Shown: positions 1 to 5,315 of the stretch, one piece after another
Layout: each line of letters begins with the position of its first letter
How positions within the stretch are numbered: the stretch's first letter is position 1
Source: Acidovorax delafieldii
GTDB taxonomy: Bacteria; Pseudomonadota; Gammaproteobacteria; Burkholderiales; Burkholderiaceae_C
Assembly (NCBI GenBank): GCA_002327945.1
Contig: DCVY01000063.1
Location: 1-5,456 of the forward strand
Length of the DNA stretch: 5,456 nucleotides
Direction of reading: 5' to 3'
The notes under the pieces: model-generated
Seen by the model: only the letters and a program-made list of their open reading frames with translations
Database searches by the model: none
Told to the model about the DNA's origin: nothing
Made by a program: the position numbers and the translations under genes

Positions 1-280
1 GGACAGCGCGAAGAAGGCCTGTCTCCGCCAGGCCTGCACCCTGCAAGGGCGACGACGCGGCGGGCTCATGGCCGTACTGCCCGCAAGGAGGAGCAACGCC
101 GCATGGCGCCCTGAGCGCGGTGCTGGCGGGTGCATAGCGCTCTCACCCACAAGGTGAACGCCATCGAAGCCATCCACGATAGATTGCATGCGGCTTGCGA
201 AGGGATACAAAGCGGTCAACTGCCGGTTTTAGGTTCAACGCGGGCGTGGGCGCGATGGTGTGCGACGTGCGCCGAGAGGC
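1..280. other. Left-edge stretch without a recognisable gene
   Basis: No protein or RNA family is recognisable here. On the minus strand one frame is open from the window edge to about position 177, with an ATG at 135-133 preceded by a weak purine-rich stretch. Its first 20 or so residues contain a short hydrophobic run (AALLLLAGSTA), so it could be the start of an exported or membrane protein running off the window. Its composition is not clearly coding, and two plus-strand frames are also open for more than 100 bases, so I do not call it. Positions 1-150 are rich in small inverted repeats: 15-21 with 29-35 (AGGCCTG/CAGGCCT), CCCTGCAAGGG near 40-50, and GGGTG/CACCC near 128-147. Positions 205-240 are locally AT-richer. 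There is no T-tract terminator after the gene that ends at 281. Confidence 0.5.
15..35. repeat. Perfect 7-bp inverted repeat
   Basis: AGGCCTG at 15-21 pairs perfectly with CAGGCCT at 29-35 across a 7-base loop. No run of T follows on either strand, so an intrinsic terminator is not supported. The role is unknown. It may belong to a structured RNA or simply reflect GC-rich intergenic DNA. Confidence 0.45.
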
Positions 281-847
281 CTACCACCGGCGCACCGGGC
301 CCGTGTCCACATGCACGAACTGCTCGCGCGGGTAGAAGCCCACCCCACCCATGCCCAGCGACAGCGCGGCATCGCGCAAGTCGGCCAGCGGCACGCCGGG
401 CAGCCGCACGTCGATCGCCTTGCCGTCCATGTGCAGGCTGTGCTTGGCCACACCGCCGCCGCGCGTGGTGCGCAGCTTCTGGTTGGTCGCGGGGCTGCGA
501 TAGCCTGAAATGATCTGGAAGGGCTGCTGCACGCGCAACTCTTGCCGGATCTGGTGCAGCAGGTGGAACAACCGGGGGTCCATCAGGCCCGCCTCGCCGC
601 TGTAATGGTCGCGCAGGAAATGGTTGAGACTGCTCAACGCCTGCGGCACAAACTGCTCGCCCAGCGCATACACCAGGGCCAGGCGTTCGCTGGTGTGGGT
701 GTGGTCTAGCGACAGGCTGCGTGCACCGGGCAGGCTGGCCAGGGCGGGCTGTGCCAGTGGCAGCAAGGCCCCGGTCACCAGCCAGCGGCCGCCTGTGCCC
801 AGAAAGCGGCGGCGGCCCGGTTGCTGGGGATGAAGTGGCTGTGTCAT
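281..847 (-). CDS. DUF882/YcbK (MepK-like) periplasmic zinc peptidase with Tat signal
   Basis: This 188-residue protein is probably a murein endopeptidase of the DUF882/YcbK family (peptidase M15 fold). The E. coli member MepK cleaves 3-3 cross-links in peptidoglycan. The N-terminus has a twin-arginine motif (residues 12-16, RRRFL), a hydrophobic stretch and an A-L-A cleavage site at 35-37, so export by the Tat system after folding is predicted. The mature domain shows ISGYRSP (113-119), the zinc motif H139-x6-D146 (HMDGKAID) and FVHVD with H179 as the likely third ligand. All expected key residues are present. Length is normal for the family. The ATG at 847 has only a weak GGAA upstream. The gene starts 31 bp after the L,D-transpeptidase stop, suggesting one operon. 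The function is inferred from family and neighbour, and the family assignment is firm. Confidence 0.93.
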   Translation of the reverse strand: MTQPLHPQQPGRRRFLGTGGRWLVTGALLPLAQPALASLPGARSLSLDHTHTSERLALVYALGEQFVPQALSSLNHFLRDHYSGEAGLMDPRLFHLLHQIRQELRVQQPFQIISGYRSPATNQKLRTTRGGGVAKHSLHMDGKAIDVRLPGVPLADLRDAALSLGMGGVGFYPREQFVHVDTGPVRRW

Positions 848-878
848 GGAATGTTCCGAAGAATGGGGGAAAACAGGT

Positions 879-2513
879 TTATGGTGCGCCGGCTGGCAGC
901 CCCGGCCTGGCGCGCAGGCGACGCTGCTCGGACTGCTGGCGCAGGGCCCGGTCTAGCAATTTATCTTGGCCGTACAGGTCGGCAAAAAAATGCACTTTGC
1001 CCTGCTTGACGATGGTGGTGCTGTAAGCAATCACCACGGGCAGGGGCTCGGCCAGCCGCAGTGTGGCCGACTGGCCCCGCGCCATGGCCTCGCGGATGCG
1101 CGATTCGGGCCAGGCGGGGTCGTTGCGCAAAACGAACTGGGCCAGCGCTACGGGGTCTTCGACGCGGATGCAGCCATGGCTGAAATCCCGCCGGTCGCGC
1201 TGAAACAACAGCGGTGCGGGCGTGTGGTGCAAGTAGACGTTGCTGTTGTTGGGGAACACGAACTTGATGTCGCCCAGCGCGTTCTTGGGGCCGGGGCGCT
1301 GGCGTATGCGCATCTGCCCGCGCAGCACGGCGTCCAGGTGGCCGGCAGACAGCGCGGTGTGCACCTGCCCGTTGGCGCCCACAAACTCCAGGCCTTGCTG
1401 CTGAAAATAGCCGGGGTTGCGCCGCAGCCGGGGAATGGTTTCGCTGCGCGCAATCGACGGTGGAATGTTCCAGTAGGGACTGAATTCGATGAAGCGCATG
1501 TCCTCGTCAAACAACGGCGTGCGGGTGTCCAGGGCCTTGCCCACGATCACCTTCATGGCCAGCTGCAGCGATACCCGCGCGCCCTGGACCTCGTAGGCGC
1601 GCAGCACGAACTCGGGGATGTTGACCACGATCATGCGCGGACTGCGCAGCAGCGGCGTCCAGCGCAGGCGCTCCATGGCCAGCTCGATCTGGCGGGCTCG
1701 GGCCGCGGGCGAAACGGCCAGGGCATCGAGCGTGCCCTTGCCAATCACCCCATCGGTGGCCAGGGCGTGGCGCTCCTGGAATGCCTTCACGCCGTTCTGC
1801 AACGCTTCGTCGTAGAGGGCGGGTGCCTGCGCATCCGGGGGCAGGTCGCCCAGCACCACCAGGCGCTGCGTGAGCTGCGCAAGGCCCGCCCAGGCCTGGC
1901 CGGGTTCGAGCTTGCGGCCCGGCAGCGCCGGCAGGGGCGTGGCCCAGGCGGCAGGGCTGCCCAGGGCCCGGTAGCGGGACAGTTCGTTGCGCAGGCTGGC
2001 ATACAGCGGTACCTGGGGCGCGGCGGCACGCACGGCGTCGGCCAGTGTGGGCGCTGTCAGGGCTTCCTGCAGGGCGGTGGCGGCGTCGATGCGCGCAGGC
2101 GCTGGCGGGGTGTAGTTCTGGTGAATCTGGCGCGGGTCGATCCGGCCCGATCGCAGGTCACCCAGGTAGCGCTGCAGGGCCGCGGTGAGCGCGTCTTCCA
2201 GCCGCTGTGCTGCATCGCTGCCCAGCGCGGGGCCGTTGGCAGCGTCGGCCACGGCCTGTGCCAGCGCTGCGGTGTGGTAATCCTCGGGTTGCAGGCCTTC
2301 GGTGGCCGCTGCCGTCAGGATGTCCACAGCCTGGTGCGCGGCAGGCGCGGGGCGTCCATCCACCAGCCAGGGCGCAGCGCCCGCCGGGGCTGCAGCCGCC
2401 AGCCACAGCGCCAGCAGGGCGGTGCGCAGCACCACGCAGGCGTCAAGGCAGAACGAAAGATCGGGCGAAAAAGGAAGAAAGCTGCCGCGAATGCGCCGCA
2501 TTGTTGTCGTCAA
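879..2513 (-). CDS. L,D-transpeptidase, YcbB/LdtD family
   Basis: This 544-residue exported enzyme is predicted to form 3-3 (mDap-mDap) cross-links in peptidoglycan and acts in the periplasm. In order it has a hydrophobic signal segment (about 28-47, ending AGA-AP), a YcbB-type N-terminal scaffold region (about 55-190), a peptidoglycan-binding domain (about 207-265, with VKAFQERHALATDGVIGKGTL) and a YkuD catalytic domain (about 293-465). The catalytic motif SHGCIR at 445-450 places the nucleophile at C448, and the upstream HH at 429-430 fits the family pattern. It is somewhat shorter than E. coli YcbB (about 615 residues) but complete. The listed start is a TTG overlapping the upstream TGA by 4 bp. 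An ATG four codons in (2501) and GTG codons at residues 27-28, just before the signal peptide, are alternatives. None has a good Shine-Dalgarno, so translational coupling is likely. The family is firm, the start uncertain. Confidence 0.95.
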   Translation of the reverse strand: MTTTMRRIRGSFLPFSPDLSFCLDACVVLRTALLALWLAAAAPAGAAPWLVDGRPAPAAHQAVDILTAAATEGLQPEDYHTAALAQAVADAANGPALGSDAAQRLEDALTAALQRYLGDLRSGRIDPRQIHQNYTPPAPARIDAATALQEALTAPTLADAVRAAAPQVPLYASLRNELSRYRALGSPAAWATPLPALPGRKLEPGQAWAGLAQLTQRLVVLGDLPPDAQAPALYDEALQNGVKAFQERHALATDGVIGKGTLDALAVSPAARARQIELAMERLRWTPLLRSPRMIVVNIPEFVLRAYEVQGARVSLQLAMKVIVGKALDTRTPLFDEDMRFIEFSPYWNIPPSIARSETIPRLRRNPGYFQQQGLEFVGANGQVHTALSAGHLDAVLRGQMRIRQRPGPKNALGDIKFVFPNNSNVYLHHTPAPLLFQRDRRDFSHGCIRVEDPVALAQFVLRNDPAWPESRIREAMARGQSATLRLAEPLPVVIAYSTTIVKQGKVHFFADLYGQDKLLDRALRQQSEQRRLRARPGLPAGAP

Positions 2514-2731
2514 TGGTCACTCATCCCAGGCCACTCGCCCACCAGCCCGCAGGCCGGGCACTGGGCGTAGAGCCCGGGGCTGACATGGAATTTGGCCTGG
2601 TGCTTGTCGGTTTCGGGCGCCTTGTCGTGGGCTTCCCCGTCGATTTCCACCAGCCCTACGGCATGGCAACGGGGGCATTTGGCAACGGCCAGGGCCGCGA
2701 TGGGATTGAAGTTGTCTGCGAACACGGGCAC
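2510..2731 (-). CDS. Small zinc-ribbon protein of unknown function
   Basis: I do not recognise a named family. The predicted 73-residue protein has two CxxC pairs, CPRC at residues 19-22 and CPAC at 58-61, separated by 35 residues. This is the layout of a zinc ribbon with one four-cysteine metal site. The middle segment is charged and His-containing, with no signal peptide or membrane segment, so it should be cytoplasmic. The first GTG (2731) has little room for a ribosome binding site. A second GTG two codons later (2725) lies about 5 nt after GACGAGG and is the better start, giving 71 residues. The stop overlaps the L,D-transpeptidase TTG by 4 bp (TTGA), implying co-expression. The cysteine pattern and overlap support a real gene. 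The role, whether in nucleic acid or protein binding, cannot be told. Confidence 0.75.
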   Translation of the reverse strand: MPVFADNFNPIAALAVAKCPRCHAVGLVEIDGEAHDKAPETDKHQAKFHVSPGLYAQCPACGLVGEWPGMSDH

Positions 2732-2791
2732 CTCGTCACATTGTCTGGTGGGGTTTTTATCACCCTGCCTGTCGCATTATCAGAAAGAAGT

Positions 2792-2887
2792 TGACGAGCC
2801 TTACCCCCGGCACTGGCTCCACAGTTAGGGCTGCTTGGTTCCCCACCTGACCCGGTTGGCCGCTTCACCATGCGGGGAGGCCCGTCA
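2792..2887 (-). ncRNA. ffs: Signal recognition particle RNA (4.5S, small bacterial type)
   Basis: This RNA binds Ffh to form the signal recognition particle that directs inner-membrane proteins to the translocon. Read on the minus strand, 2853-2828 is the universally conserved domain IV: GGGTCAGGT, then GG, a GGAA tetraloop, CC, then AAGCAGCCC. The 5' end TGACGGGCC pairs over nine positions (one G-U) with the 3' end GGCTCGTCA. Inside this, CCCC pairs with GGGG and CATGG pairs with CCAGTG apart from one bulged G, giving the expected long hairpin of about 96 nt. The pairs closing the tetraloop are GG/CC rather than the CC/GG of E. coli, a compensatory swap. A pyrimidine-rich stretch (CTTCTTTCT) directly follows the 3' arm and may serve for termination. 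The ends are set by pairing and could be off by a few bases. Placement next to dnaX is common in bacteria. Confidence 0.93.
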
Positions 2888-2894
2888 GGGCAGG

Positions 2895-2900
2895 ATTCTA
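2895..2900 (-). promoter_or_regulatory. Likely -10 box of the SRP RNA promoter
   Basis: TAGAAT on the minus strand matches TATAAT at five of six positions. It is followed by the 7-nt stretch CCTGCCC and then the first base of the SRP RNA terminal stem (2887), which is the right distance for a transcription start. No good TTGACA-like -35 is seen at 16-18 bp. The GC-rich discriminator would fit growth-rate or stringent control, as at other stable RNA promoters, but that is inference. Confidence 0.65.
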
Positions 2901-2956
2901 CCCCCTGAACGGCTACGCCAGCGGAACTGGGGCGCGCCGGTATCGGAGGGCAGGGG

Positions 2957-2969
2957 CTATGGGCCATAG
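2957..2969. promoter_or_regulatory. Palindrome covering part of the dnaX -10 box, possible operator
   Basis: CTATGG (2957-2962), a central G, and CCATAG (2964-2969) form a perfect 6-1-6 inverted repeat. Its right arm shares three bases (2967-2969) with the proposed dnaX -10 box. A protein bound here would block RNA polymerase. No regulator is known to me for this sequence, and a palindrome of this size can occur by chance. Confidence 0.3.
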
Positions 2970-2972
2970 AAT
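2967..2972 (+). promoter_or_regulatory. Likely dnaX -10 box directing a leaderless mRNA
   Basis: TAGAAT is followed by CACCCC and then the dnaX ATG at 2979, so transcription would begin at or within a base of the start codon. No TTGACA-like -35 is seen at normal spacing. No Shine-Dalgarno lies within 5-12 nt of the ATG; the nearest GGAGG (2945-2949) is about 30 nt away. The same hexamer occurs in the divergent SRP RNA promoter. Confidence 0.55.
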
Positions 2973-2978
2973 CACCCC

Positions 2979-4931
2979 ATGTCCTACCTCGTGCTCGCCC
3001 GCAAGTACCGCCCCCGCAATTTCACCGAAATGGTGGGGCAGGAGCATGTGGTGCAGGCCCTCACCAATGCGCTCACGCAGCAGCGCCTGCACCATGCCTA
3101 CCTGTTCACGGGAACGCGCGGCGTGGGCAAGACGACGGTGTCGCGCATCCTGGCCAAATCGCTCAACTGCCAGGGGGCCGACGGCCAGGGCGGCATCACC
3201 GCCACGCCGTGCGGTGTTTGCGCTGCGTGCACTGATATCGACAGCGGTCGCTTCCCCGACTACACCGAGCTCGACGCAGCCTCGAACCGCGGCGTGGATG
3301 AGGTGCAGAGCCTGCTGGAGCAGGCGGTCTACAAACCGGTGCAGGGGCGCTTCAAGGTCTTCATGATCGACGAAGTGCACATGCTCACGAACACGGCGTT
3401 CAACGCCATGCTCAAGACGCTGGAAGAGCCGCCCGATTACCTCAAGTTCGTGCTCGCCACGACCGACCCGCAGAAGGTGCCGGTCACGGTGCTGAGCCGT
3501 TGCCTGCAGTTCAATCTGCGCCCCATGGCGCCCGAGACGGTGCTCGGCCACCTCACGCAGGTGCTGGCGGCCGAGAACGTGCCGGCCGAGCCCCAGGCCC
3601 TGCGGTTGCTCTCGCGTGCGGCGCGGGGTTCGATGCGCGATGCGCTGTCGCTCACCGACCAGGCCATCGCCTTTGGCAGTGGTCAGCTGCAAGAGGCTGC
3701 CGTGCGCCAGATGCTGGGCACGGTAGACCGCTCCTACGTGTTTAGGCTCATCGATGCGCTGGCCCAGGGCGATGGCAAGACCGTGGTGGAGGCATCGGAC
3801 ACGCTGCGTATGAACGGCCTGTCGGCCGCATCCACGCTCGAAGAGATGAGCGCCGTGCTGCAGCGCATGGCCGTGTTCCAGGCCGTTCCCGAGATGGCGG
3901 GTGCCGTGGATGCCGATGACCCCGAGGCAGCAGATACAGCCCGCCTTGCCGCATTGATGCCCGCCGACGAAACCCAGCTGCTCTACAGCCTGTGCCTGCA
4001 CGGGCGTGGCGAACTGGGGCTGGCGCCGGATGAGTATGCAGCGCTGACCATGGTGCTGCTGCGCCTGCTGGCCTTTAAACCCCAGAACGCAACGGCTGAA
4101 AAAAAAACTCTGACGCGGCCCGAAGCGGCGCACCGCGCGCCTGAATCGCCCCCCCGCGCGGCGGCGTCAGGCGCTACCCCCCCTGTAGCCACCCCACCCC
4201 AGATGCAACGGCAAGAGGCGTCAGCGCCGCCTGTTCTGGGAGAAAAAAGGATGCTGGCGCCCGCCCGGCAGGAGCAATCAGCTACTTATTCAATAGTGGA
4301 TCCTGTCGTGCAGTCCCCGCAGTCCCCGCAGGCGCCAGCAGCGGTGGCAGCCATGCCCATGGCCACCGCCTTGCCCGTGTGCAGCGGCGAAAATTTTGAC
4401 GAAAAACACCCTGCAGCCCAATTGCAGAAATCGCAAGCAGCTCCTGAGTTTGTAGCAATGCCGGTGCGCATGGCGCCAGAGCCCGGCGCACGCCTGCAAC
4501 CCCATGCGCATTCCACGCCGGTGCCGGCCTCGGCCCGTTACACCGCCACTGAAGAAGGTGATGTGTGGCACAGCACCGTGCAGCAGCTGGTGGCGGGCGA
4601 AGCCATTACAGCCCTGGTGCGCGAACTGGCTTTGCAGTCCCAACTGGTGGCGCGCGATGCGGGGCACTGGCTGCTGCGCGTGGAGCGCGAATCGCTCAAC
4701 CAGCCCCAGGCACGCGAGCGCCTGCGCGCCGCACTGGAGGCCGCAGGCCATGCCAGCCAGATCAGCGTGGAACTGGGCGTGGTGATTGACAGCCCCGCCC
4801 GCCGCAATGCCGCCGCCGCCGCCGAGCGCCAGCGTGTGGCCGAAGACATCGTGATGAACGACCCCTATGTGCAGTCGCTGGTGCGCGACTACGGCGCGAA
4901 AATCGTGCCGGGCAGCATCAAGCCTGCATGA
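2979..4931 (+). CDS. dnaX: DNA polymerase III subunit tau (and gamma), clamp loader ATPase
   Basis: DnaX loads the beta sliding clamp. Full-length tau also joins the clamp loader to the polymerase core and DnaB helicase. The 650-residue product begins with the canonical MSYLVLARKYRP, which fixes the start. The AAA+ module shows Walker A GTRGVGKTT (45-53), a four-cysteine zinc module (C64, C78, C81, C84), Walker B MIDEVHML (129-136), the TTDPQK region (161-166), the SRC motif (173-175) and sensor 2 GSMRDALSLTDQ (217-228). The oligomerisation domain III ends near residue 368. A Pro/Ala/Gln-rich linker (about 377-530) includes a short 9-bp tandem repeat encoding QSPQSPQ at 4311-4331. A folded C-terminal tau domain follows (about 535-650). 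A nine-A run at residues 374-377 probably also yields the short gamma form. Length is close to the E. coli protein (643). It is followed by ybaB after 43 bp, the usual order. Confidence 0.98.
   Translation: MSYLVLARKYRPRNFTEMVGQEHVVQALTNALTQQRLHHAYLFTGTRGVGKTTVSRILAKSLNCQGADGQGGITATPCGVCAACTDIDSGRFPDYTELDAASNRGVDEVQSLLEQAVYKPVQGRFKVFMIDEVHMLTNTAFNAMLKTLEEPPDYLKFVLATTDPQKVPVTVLSRCLQFNLRPMAPETVLGHLTQVLAAENVPAEPQALRLLSRAARGSMRDALSLTDQAIAFGSGQLQEAAVRQMLGTVDRSYVFRLIDALAQGDGKTVVEASDTLRMNGLSAASTLEEMSAVLQRMAVFQAVPEMAGAVDADDPEAADTARLAALMPADETQLLYSLCLHGRGELGLAPDEYAALTMVLLRLLAFKPQNATAEKKTLTRPEAAHRAPESPPRAAASGATPPVATPPQMQRQEASAPPVLGEKRMLAPARQEQSATYSIVDPVVQSPQSPQAPAAVAAMPMATALPVCSGENFDEKHPAAQLQKSQAAPEFVAMPVRMAPEPGARLQPHAHSTPVPASARYTATEEGDVWHSTVQQLVAGEAITALVRELALQSQLVARDAGHWLLRVERESLNQPQARERLRAALEAAGHASQISVELGVVIDSPARRNAAAAAERQRVAEDIVMNDPYVQSLVRDYGAKIVPGSIKPA
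4099..4107 (+). promoter_or_regulatory. A9 slippery run, predicted gamma-producing slippage site in dnaX
   Basis: Nine consecutive A residues are read as GAA AAA AAA ACT (E374-K-K-T). They contain the heptamer A AAA AAA in the phase needed for -1 ribosomal slippage and are long enough for transcriptional slippage. A -1 shift, or one extra A, gives 12 new residues and a TGA at 4142-4144, making a product of about 388 residues. Loss of one A gives CTC then TGA at 4111-4113, making about 377 residues. Either product ends just after domain III, matching gamma. E. coli uses -1 frameshifting at A AAA AAG, and Thermus uses transcriptional slippage on nine A residues. Confidence 0.75.
4110..4170 (+). 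promoter_or_regulatory. Potential stem-loop stimulating slippage in dnaX
   Basis: CTGACGC (4110-4116) pairs perfectly with GCGTCAG (4164-4170). Inside it, CCGCGCG (4133-4139) pairs perfectly with CGCGCGG (4155-4161). The outer stem starts 2 nt after the A9 run, close for a ribosomal frameshift stimulator, though opening of the basal pairs would lengthen the spacer. Both pairings were read by eye and no folding energy was computed. Confidence 0.5.
4274..4296. repeat. Low-GC short repeat, copy 1, inside the tau linker of dnaX
   Basis: This low-GC patch (GCAATCAGCTACTTATT then CAATAG) stands out in GC-rich coding DNA. Read on the opposite strand it aligns with the copy at 4433-4456, sharing CTA, then AG, AGCTG and TTGC in the same order. 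It resembles a short element I recall as frequent between genes in comamonad genomes. It is read through in frame and encodes about residues 432-440 of the unstructured linker. Confidence 0.4.
4433..4456. repeat. Low-GC short repeat, copy 2, inside the tau linker of dnaX
   Basis: This is the second diverged copy. On the minus strand it reads GCTACAAACTCAGG followed by AGCTGCTTGC, which is closer than copy 1 to the comamonad intergenic element as I remember it. It lies in the same orientation as copy 1 and encodes about residues 485-493. Nearby 4389-4409 is also AT-rich, so the inserted segment may be larger than the recognisable core. Confidence 0.4.
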
Positions 4932-4960
4932 CCGATAACCACCATCCAACAGAAACCGAA

Positions 4961-4966
4961 AAGGAA
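4961..4966 (+). promoter_or_regulatory. Ribosome binding site of ybaB
   Basis: AAGGAA lies 8 nt before the ATG at 4975, in an A-rich leader. This clear site contrasts with dnaX, which has none, and supports the chosen ybaB start. Confidence 0.75.
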
Positions 4967-4974
4967 ACCACACC

Positions 4975-5307
4975 ATGTTCAACAAAGGACAACTCGCCGG
5001 CCTCATGAAGCAAGCCCAGGCCATGCAGGACAACCTGAAAAAGGCGCAGGATGAGCTGGCTTTCATCGAGGTGGAGGGCGAATCGGGCGCAGGCCTGGTC
5101 AAAGTGCTGATGACCTGCAAGCATGACGTCAAGCGCATCACCATCGACCCCAGCCTGCTGGCCGAAGACAAGGACATGCTGGAAGACCTGGTGGCTGCGG
5201 CGTTCAATGCGGCGGTGCGCAAGGCGGAGGAAACTTCGGCGGAGAAGATGGGCAAGCTCACGCAAGGCATGCCAGGCCTCCCCGGCGGCATGAAATTCCC
5301 TTTCTGA
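4975..5307 (+). CDS. ybaB: YbaB/EbfC family nucleoid-associated protein
   Basis: This 110-residue protein belongs to the YbaB/EbfC family of small dimeric DNA-binding proteins associated with the nucleoid; family members have been linked to DNA repair and gene control. It shows the family pattern: an N-terminal helix [28 protein letters not shown], a central strand region (31-58) with [29 protein letters not shown], an acidic [22 protein letters not shown] helix, and the Gly/Met/Pro-rich tail [13 protein letters not shown]. Length matches the family (about 105-110). The start is set by the conserved MF(N)KG beginning and an AAGGAA site. It follows dnaX by 43 bp and is probably co-transcribed. 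recR normally comes next and would lie past the window end. The precise DNA target or role in this organism cannot be read from the sequence. Confidence 0.96.
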   Translation: MFNKGQLAGLMKQAQAMQDNLKKAQDELAFIEVEGESGAGLVKVLMTCKHDVKRITIDPSLLAEDKDMLEDLVAAAFNAAVRKAEETSAEKMGKLTQGMPGLPGGMKFPF

Positions 5308-5315
5308 GGCCCTGG

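Noticed and set aside
1..60. Possible cobalamin riboswitch on the minus strand, because of a GGCGGAGACAGGCC stretch
   Set aside because: It only loosely recalls the B12 box. The other conserved elements are missing in the expected order, and the following sequence is unknown.
191..219. TTGACC as a -35 box for a minus-strand promoter
   Set aside because: No -10-like hexamer occurs 16-18 bp downstream.
241..280. Terminator for the minus-strand operon after the DUF882 gene
   Set aside because: A short GGCGC/GCGCC pairing exists but no T-tract follows, so an intrinsic terminator is not supported.
130..513. Plus-strand open frame of 127 codons
   Set aside because: It overlaps the DUF882 gene in antisense, has Ala/Arg-rich shadow composition and no recognisable motif.
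966..2570. Plus-strand open frame of 534 codons opposite the L,D-transpeptidase
   Set aside because: It is a shadow of the GC-rich gene on the other strand. The protein is low in complexity (Gly/Arg/Gln/His-rich), shows no domain, and the opposite frame has complete catalytic motifs.
2913..4133. Minus-strand open frame of 406 codons opposite dnaX
   Set aside because: It is antisense to unmistakable DnaX motifs, has biased His/Gly/Arg-rich composition, and runs through the SRP-dnaX promoter region. It is a codon-bias artefact.
4098..4144. The A9 run as a sequencing error or a frameshifted dnaX
   Set aside because: The zero frame continues through a linker into a normal tau C-terminal domain, so the count of nine is consistent with an intact gene.
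4290..5291. Minus-strand open frame of 333 codons opposite dnaX and ybaB
   Set aside because: It spans two well-supported plus-strand genes and their gap, and its composition is that of a reverse-complement shadow.
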